Source: Fidelibacterota bacterium | GTDB lineage: Bacteria > Fidelibacterota > Marinisomatia > SCGC-AAA003-L08 > D37C17 | Assembly: GCA_012964845.1 (NCBI GenBank) | Contig: DTTG01000049.1 | Span: 1 to 12,401, forward strand | Length of the DNA: 12,401 nucleotides | Direction of reading: 5' to 3' | In this document: in pieces, positions 7,919-12,401 of the stretch | How the letters are laid out: each line of letters opens with the position of its first letter | Numbering within the stretch: the stretch's first letter is position 1 | Notes under the pieces: model-generated | Told to the model about the DNA's origin: nothing | The model's database searches: none | Seen by the model: only the letters and a program-made list of their open reading frames with translations | Program-made: the position numbers and the translations under genes

Positions 7919-9943
7919 TTATAATAAACCTAACTTTTTACGTAAAAACCATTCTATTGATAATAATACAATGAGCAGCCACCAATAATCTTGAGTGGAC
8001 AACCCGCTAATTTGGTAATTTTTTAATAATTGAACAGGTGTAATTTCGATATTAGAAAACATAGAATCCAACGATTCAATGGGAACGTAAATTCCACCTG
8101 AATTATGGGCAACCTGCATAAGTATATTTTGCTCCTGAATTAATTCTATTAATTCAATATTAACAGCCTGAACTATTATTGATGCTTCCTTGCTTATTAT
8201 TTTCTGCCCATCTGGTAAATCTGCTTCTCCCATCAACAAATATTCTCCTGGTAACTGCAATGCTAATTTACAGACATAATATTTATCTGGAAAATCATGA
8301 ACACAATCAGTGATAATGGTATCTAAATTCGAGTGGATCGCTTTAATAGTGAAATTTGATAATCCCAAATTTTCAATAGGAAGTAATTTTGCATTAATTA
8401 TTTCCCCCTTATTAAAAGATGAGCCGTCAATATGAAGTGAAAGTAATCCTTCATTCCCATGAAAGGCATGTAGAAATAATTTTTTTAAAAGATTATATAT
8501 TGGTGAGGTATTATTATATTGGGTTTTTAAATGATTTCCTGTTATGTCCGGTATGGCAGCCATATAAACATCATTCTTACTTGCTATTAAAAAACTTCCA
8601 TCTGTAAAATTTACCCAATCATTATTTTCCATCGTCCATTTTACCGTTCTGGCTTGGGGTGGGAAAGAAGATAAGTTGATACCAGAGTAGATTCTATTTG
8701 AAATGTCATCAGACAATGACGTGAACACATTTGGTTCAATAGCTGTGGGGATGAAAAATGGAAACTGTGACCGTATAATATCTCCCGTTGTCAAATTGCT
8801 GTTAGGACCCTCCAAATAAACAATTGGTATTTGCTGAGATCGGGATGATTTAACCAATTCTTCAAACAATGACCGGTCAATATTTCCAGTGGGAAAATCA
8901 TCAAATACAATCATTTTTGGGTTTTGAGATAAGGCACCATCGGGATTTTCATTCCATTGAATATTATCAAATCGAAAATGATGGCTAACCTCCACCCCAT
9001 CCAGAGAGTTAAGAATTGATTTTATACTTGAAGAATTTGGTGACAAGGCACCAGAAATCAAGAGAATATTATCAATTTCAGATTGAACATTTACCCCGAA
9101 TGAATATTGGTTATTTTCAATTTGGGATTCTCCGGCTATTGAAAATATGGTGGCTGTATTTACCCCCATAAAATTCATAGCGGGAATGAAAATTTCAATT
9201 TCATTATTTTGCGTTCCAGACTTAAAACTCAAAGGCTTATTATAAATTCTATCACCGTTTTCATTATTTATATGCAATTGAGTTGTGATATCATTTTGAA
9301 GCTTTGTGCTAACTTTAACAACAAGTTTTACAGTATCCGTTTTATTGGAACGAGGCGGAATCACCACTCGTTCAATTGCAAGATCTTCTCCGGCTTTTGT
9401 GGGTCCCACACCAATTATATGAATAGGCAGATCGCTTGGAAGACTCAGATTATTTAATTCCCGTCCGATAGTGGCTTTACCATCAGTAATTAAGATAACC
9501 TGATTGGGATTTTCATACCCGATAAAATCAGGTAAGTTTGTGAATTCTGTTACAGCATCCGCAGGTAAAGAATTGTCTATTAATTTTATTTTTTCACCCA
9601 ATCTAAAGAAATTCAAATCCACTTGATTAATATCAATCAGGTTATGAATATCATTTGTGATTTTTTCAGATGAAATTCCCATCTTATTGAAATGAGCAAT
9701 CATACTTTCCGATAGGTCAAATATTACATCTATATTTTGAGGGATTTGCTCCTTTTTCTTAAAATCCACCCAGGGATTTATCAGCAGTAATAATAGTATA
9801 ATAATTGTAATAGATCGTAAAGAAATAAGAGCCAATTTATAGGGGAAAGATATATTTTTTAATAACTTCCAATAGCGAACCAAAAATACAATAAAGCCAA
9901 TTGTAAAAATGAGGGTGAGAAAAGGGGAACCAAGAATCTTCAT
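7919..9943 (-). CDS. Membrane-anchored VWA-domain protein, function unknown
   Basis: A 674-residue protein with two N-terminal membrane helices (about 9-25 and 35-57), a large probably extracytoplasmic region and a final helix (about 653-669) with a short basic tail. After helix 2 comes a von Willebrand A-like domain (about 70-185) with the metal-site motif DLSES (Asp76, Ser78, Ser80) and a second Asp in LITDGKA (154). A beta-rich segment follows, then an alpha/beta segment at about 292-380 (ILLISGA, MIVFDDFP, IPIVYLEGP) resembling the class I glutamine-amidotransferase-like domain often paired with VWA in such proteins. It has no Cys there, so enzyme activity is unlikely. A second beta-rich region (about 505-595) holds the only two cysteines (547, 558). 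I chose ATG at 9943 because it follows the tsaD stop by one base (TAA-T-ATG) with GGA just upstream; ATG at 9964 would add seven residues inside tsaD. The exact role is unknown; a Bat-like envelope function is only an analogy. Confidence 0.75.
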   Translation of the reverse strand: MKILGSPFLTLIFTIGFIVFLVRYWKLLKNISFPYKLALISLRSITIIILLLLLINPWVDFKKKEQIPQNIDVIFDLSESMIAHFNKMGISSEKITNDIHNLIDINQVDLNFFRLGEKIKLIDNSLPADAVTEFTNLPDFIGYENPNQVILITDGKATIGRELNNLSLPSDLPIHIIGVGPTKAGEDLAIERVVIPPRSNKTDTVKLVVKVSTKLQNDITTQLHINNENGDRIYNKPLSFKSGTQNNEIEIFIPAMNFMGVNTATIFSIAGESQIENNQYSFGVNVQSEIDNILLISGALSPNSSSIKSILNSLDGVEVSHHFRFDNIQWNENPDGALSQNPKMIVFDDFPTGNIDRSLFEELVKSSRSQQIPIVYLEGPNSNLTTGDIIRSQFPFFIPTAIEPNVFTSLSDDISNRIYSGINLSSFPPQARTVKWTMENNDWVNFTDGSFLIASKNDVYMAAIPDITGNHLKTQYNNTSPIYNLLKKLFLHAFHGNEGLLSLHIDGSSFNKGEIINAKLLPIENLGLSNFTIKAIHSNLDTIITDCVHDFPDKYYVCKLALQLPGEYLLMGEADLPDGQKIISKEASIIVQAVNIELIELIQEQNILMQVAHNSGGIYVPIESLDSMFSNIEITPVQLLKNYQISGLSTQDYWWLLIVLLSIEWFLRKKLGLL

Positions 9944-9947
9944 ATTA
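9941..9947 (-). promoter_or_regulatory. tsaD stop / VWA gene start junction
   Basis: The minus strand reads TAATATG, with the tsaD stop at 9947-9945 and the preferred VWA start at 9943-9941. A GGA lies 4 bases before the ATG. The same TAA-T-ATG arrangement occurs at the rfbA/rfbC boundary. Confidence 0.5.
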
Positions 9948-10958
9948 TCCAATTGCCCTATCATTTAATGCGAGATTTGGATTTGCCTTTAATGTTAATG
10001 GTGAATATACCCCTTCCTTCAATTTTTCATATCCTGCTACTGCAATCATAGCAGCATTATCTGTGCAGTATTCTGCTGTTGGAAAATAAATTTCCATATT
10101 AGAATTATCCCTTAAAATATCTGCTTTTTCTCGAAAGCGTTTATTGGCTGCAACTCCGCCCACGATTGATATTTGTTTAATTCCGGTTAATTTAATAACA
10201 TTGTCCAATTGCATGAATAAGGTGTTTAAAATTGCTTCTTGATAACTTGCCGCAATATCTCTTTTATTCGCTTTAATCTCATCCTGAGGTAATTCACGAT
10301 ATTTATATAATAATGCTGTTTTTAATCCGCTGAATGAAAAGTTTAAAGGGTTATTTTTCACCCTGGGAATTGGAAAATTATATTTTTCAGGATCACCATT
10401 TTGAGCAATTTTTTCAATTTCAGGCCCACCTGGATACGCAAGGCCTAAAATGCGTGCTCCTTTATCAAATGCTTCACCTGCAGCATCATCAATAGTTGTA
10501 GAGTGTAAAATATAATTCCCTGGGGATTGCACCTCCCAAATTTGGGTATGCCCACCCGTAACCAACAAACATAAATAGGGATATTTCATATCAGGAAATG
10601 AAATAAAACTGGCATACAAATGACCTTCCAGATGATTGACTCCGATAAAAGGAATTTTCAAGGCGATGGAAAGTCCCTTGGCATAATTTAATCCAACCAG
10701 CAGTGCACCCATCAGTCCTGCGCCGTAGGTCACGGCAATTGCTTCTATATCAGAAAGGGTGATATTGGCTTTGTCTAAAGTTTTTTGAATGATGCTGGTT
10801 ATTTGGGAATCATGTTCCCGGGATGCAATTTCCGGCACTACACCTCCAAATTGTTTATGGATTACCTGGGAAAGGACTACATTACTTATTATTTCACCAT
10901 TTTTACAAATTGCACCGGCAGTTTCATCGCAGGAACTTTCAATTCCAAGAATAAGCAT
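9945..10958 (-). CDS. tsaD: tRNA N6-adenosine threonylcarbamoyltransferase (TsaD/Gcp/Kae1/Qri7 family)
   Basis: A 337-residue ASKHA-fold enzyme that transfers the threonylcarbamoyl group from TC-AMP to A37 of ANN-decoding tRNAs, working in the cytoplasm with TsaB and TsaE. It starts with LGIESSCDETAGAI (4-17). It has VPEIASREHD (41-50), TYGAGLMGALLVG (77-89), the metal-binding HxxxH pair in NHLEGHLYA (His109, His113), LLVTGGHTQIW (131-141), GEAFDKGARILGL (161-173), YPGGPEIEKIA (175-185), FSFSGLKTALL (207-217), VGGVAANKRFRE (267-278) and CTDNAAMIA (298-306) with the third metal ligand Asp300. Length is typical and nothing is missing. It follows rpsA after 54 bp that hold a strong hairpin ending 8 bases before its ATG, with no separate Shine-Dalgarno sequence. 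TsaB and TsaE are not in the window. Confidence 0.98.
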   Translation of the reverse strand: MLILGIESSCDETAGAICKNGEIISNVVLSQVIHKQFGGVVPEIASREHDSQITSIIQKTLDKANITLSDIEAIAVTYGAGLMGALLVGLNYAKGLSIALKIPFIGVNHLEGHLYASFISFPDMKYPYLCLLVTGGHTQIWEVQSPGNYILHSTTIDDAAGEAFDKGARILGLAYPGGPEIEKIAQNGDPEKYNFPIPRVKNNPLNFSFSGLKTALLYKYRELPQDEIKANKRDIAASYQEAILNTLFMQLDNVIKLTGIKQISIVGGVAANKRFREKADILRDNSNMEIYFPTAEYCTDNAAMIAVAGYEKLKEGVYSPLTLKANPNLALNDRAIG

Positions 10959-10966
10959 TATTAAAC

Positions 10967-10989
10967 AGGGGCTGATAAAATCAGCCCCT
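10967..10989 (-). terminator. Perfect 9-bp hairpin between rpsA and tsaD (weak terminator or attenuator)
   Basis: The minus strand reads AGGGGCTGA, loop TTTTA, TCAGCCCCT: nine perfect, mostly G-C-rich pairs. It begins 23 bases after the rpsA stop and ends 8 bases before the tsaD ATG. It is followed only by GTTTAATA, a poor U-tract, so full termination is doubtful. Being so close to the ATG, it could also limit ribosome access to tsaD. On the plus strand no gene would use it. Confidence 0.7.
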
Positions 10990-11012
10990 CTATTATTTAT
11001 TTTGAATGAATT

Positions 11013-12401
11013 TTATTCATCAACAGAATCTTTGTCATCTGATTTTTCATCAGCATTATCCTCAGATTCACTTTTTTCATCATTTCCAGAAATCTGATCA
11101 ATGACTTCCTGCGGAATTTCTAACTTTTCTGGCTCTGCTTCATCCACAACCATTTCAGGTTCAGCCTCATCATCACCCTCTAAGCCATCCAACCCTAAAT
11201 CCATCATTAGAATTATTTTTTTATATTCTTCGTCCACTTCCTGTACCGTTACTTCATGAGAATCACCCTCTTTGAAATTTGTCAAAATTGAATTTTTCTC
11301 ATGTTTTTTCATCCGTTTCAGTGGAACAATACCCTCAAGACCCTCACCTAAATCGAAAATTATACCTTTATCTAATACTTTTAAAATGGTACCATTAACA
11401 ACTTTACCAGAGGTGAAATCATTTTTTATATTTTCCCATGGATTTGCCTCAATCTGCTTAATGCCCAAAGCCAATCGTCTGTCTTCAGCAGATACTTCTA
11501 AAATACGAACTTTTATGGTATCTCCCTTTTGCACAATTTCTTTAGGATGCCGTACTTGTTTAACCCAGGACATATCAGATACATGAACCAAACCATCAAT
11601 ACCTTCTTCCAATTCAATAAATGCGCCAAACTGAGTTAGATTGCGAACAATTCCATCATGATCTGATCCAACTTCAAATTTACTCTCGATGGTATCCCAC
11701 GGATTATCCTGCAACTGCTTGATTCCCAGAGAAATTTTCTTCTCATCTGTATCAATATTGAGGATCTTGGCTTCTACCATGTCGCCAACCTTAAACATAT
11801 CAGAAGGGTGTTTAATATGACGAGTCCATGACATCTCAGAAATATGGATCAAGCCTTCAACCCCTTCTTCCAATTGGATAAATGCCCCATAATTCATCAT
11901 ATTTACTATTTTACCTTCAATGATTGAATCAATTGGATATTTTTCATCAATACCTTCCCAGGGTTCAGGCTGTAATTGTTTCATTCCCAATGATACACGA
12001 ACCTTTTCAATGTCAAAATCAATAACCTTAACAGTCACCTGCTCTCCAATTGCAAGTCTATCTGTAGGATGATTAATTCTTCCCCAAGTGATATCAGTGA
12101 TATGAAGAAGACCATCAATACCCCCTAAATCAACGAAAGCTCCAAAATCGGTAATATTTTTTACCATACCTTCAAGTACCATACCAATTTCCATTTCTTC
12201 AAGAACAGCCTGCCTTTTCCCAAGGAGGTCATCTTCTAAAATTGCTTTACGGGAAAGAACAATGTTCTGCCTGAGTTCATTGAATTTTACAATTTTGAAT
12301 TCACTTTCCACGCCCAGAAATTCATCAAAATCCATAACGGGTTTAATGTCCACCTGTGATCCTGGCAGGAAGGCTTGCACCACACCTAAATCCACAACCA
12401 T
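11013..12401 (-). CDS. rpsA: 30S ribosomal protein S1, C-terminal part (5' end beyond window)
   Basis: 462 codons of S1, which binds mRNA on the 30S subunit and helps initiate translation. The 5' end is cut by the right edge: the first visible residues (VVDLGVVQAFLPGSQVDI) belong to the end of S1 repeat 2, so the Met at the edge is internal. Four complete S1 RNA-binding repeats follow at about 70-141, 157-230, 243-316 and 330-401. Repeats 3-5 carry strong motifs (FGAFVDL, GLLHITD; YGAFIQL, GLIHISE; FGAFIEL, GLVHVSD), and repeat 6 is more divergent (KGIIFDL, GIVPLKR). Linkers contain the recurring PW-E/D pattern (PEPWEGI, DNPWDTI, ANPWENI). The last 60 residues form an acidic, low-complexity tail. 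A complete gene would probably encode about 600 residues with six repeats. It appears to be the first gene of the visible run. Confidence 0.97.
   Translation of the reverse strand: MVVDLGVVQAFLPGSQVDIKPVMDFDEFLGVESEFKIVKFNELRQNIVLSRKAILEDDLLGKRQAVLEEMEIGMVLEGMVKNITDFGAFVDLGGIDGLLHITDITWGRINHPTDRLAIGEQVTVKVIDFDIEKVRVSLGMKQLQPEPWEGIDEKYPIDSIIEGKIVNMMNYGAFIQLEEGVEGLIHISEMSWTRHIKHPSDMFKVGDMVEAKILNIDTDEKKISLGIKQLQDNPWDTIESKFEVGSDHDGIVRNLTQFGAFIELEEGIDGLVHVSDMSWVKQVRHPKEIVQKGDTIKVRILEVSAEDRRLALGIKQIEANPWENIKNDFTSGKVVNGTILKVLDKGIIFDLGEGLEGIVPLKRMKKHEKNSILTNFKEGDSHEVTVQEVDEEYKKIILMMDLGLDGLEGDDEAEPEMVVDEAEPEKLEIPQEVIDQISGNDEKSESEDNADEKSDDKDSVDE
11127..11171 (-). repeat. Repeated DEAEPE motif in the S1 acidic tail
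   Basis: The S1 C-terminal tail contains DEAEPE twice, nine residues apart (residues 411-416 and 420-425 of the visible part). The codons differ between copies (for example GAGGCT versus GAAGCA), so the repeat is kept at protein level or is old. Confidence 0.6.

Noticed and set aside
8800..9070. Active class I glutamine amidotransferase domain in the VWA protein
   Set aside because: The alpha/beta pattern is suggestive, but there is no nucleophilic Cys in the segment and no His/Glu pair I can place.
9944..9964. ATG at 9964 as the VWA protein start
   Set aside because: It would overlap tsaD by 20 bases with no Shine-Dalgarno signal; ATG at 9943 fits the TAA-T-ATG junction better. The difference is seven residues and remains uncertain.
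10789..11097. Plus-strand open frame across the rpsA/tsaD boundary
   Set aside because: It is antisense to two clearly conserved genes, shows no recognisable domain, and spans the hairpin. Other plus-strand frames (1188-1442, 4129-4410, 6787-6984, 8419-8607, 9209-9457, 11272-11586) are likewise antisense shadows.
12399..12401. ATG at the right edge as the true start of rpsA
   Set aside because: The following residues match the end of S1 repeat 2, so this Met is internal and the gene continues beyond the window.
1..12401. JUMPstart/ops element (GGCGGTAG) typical of RfaH-controlled polysaccharide operons
   Set aside because: I found no match on the minus strand ahead of the polysaccharide genes.

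Overview
The window is AT-rich and every gene I can support lies on the minus strand, so the biological reading order runs from the right edge (12401) to the left edge (1). Coding density is nearly total: the only gaps above a few bases are 54 bp between the first two genes and 62 bp inside the polysaccharide block. Start codons generally lack a recognisable Shine-Dalgarno sequence and sit on or next to the stop codon of the gene before. TGA is used as a stop. This style, together with a six-domain-type S1 protein, a large von Willebrand A (VWA) membrane protein and a Wza-like export protein without a lipobox, suggests a Gram-negative of the Bacteroidota/FCB type. Candidatus Marinimicrobia is a guess I cannot test here.

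Reading along the minus strand, the window opens with housekeeping functions: the C-terminal 462 codons of ribosomal protein S1 (rpsA, 12401-11013), a perfect 9-bp hairpin (10989-10967), and tsaD (10958-9945) for t6A modification of tRNA. Next comes a large membrane-anchored VWA-domain protein of unknown function (9943-7919). Then follows dTDP-sugar synthesis, rfbB-rfbA-rfbC (rmlB-A-C, 7918-5441), with rfbD (rmlD) absent from the window.

The rest is a Wzx/Wzy-type surface polysaccharide locus: a Wza-like outer-membrane export protein with two SLBB domains (5437-4421), a Wzz/GumC-like chain-length protein without a kinase domain (4421-3261), a Wzx-like flippase (3198-1957), a Wzy-like polymerase (1957-635), and the N-terminal half of a GT4 glycosyltransferase (645-1) that is cut by the left edge.

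The inferred joint function is as follows. RfbA, RfbB and RfbC turn glucose-1-phosphate into an activated dTDP-4-keto-6-deoxy sugar. Glycosyltransferases assemble a lipid-linked repeat, Wzx flips it, Wzy polymerises it under Wzz control, and the Wza-like protein provides the outer-membrane exit, pointing to a secreted or capsular polysaccharide. The unusual points are the continuous run from translation genes into the polysaccharide genes, the hairpin just before tsaD, and the uncharacterised VWA protein at the junction. I see no rRNA, tRNA, CRISPR array, insertion sequence or convincing promoter.
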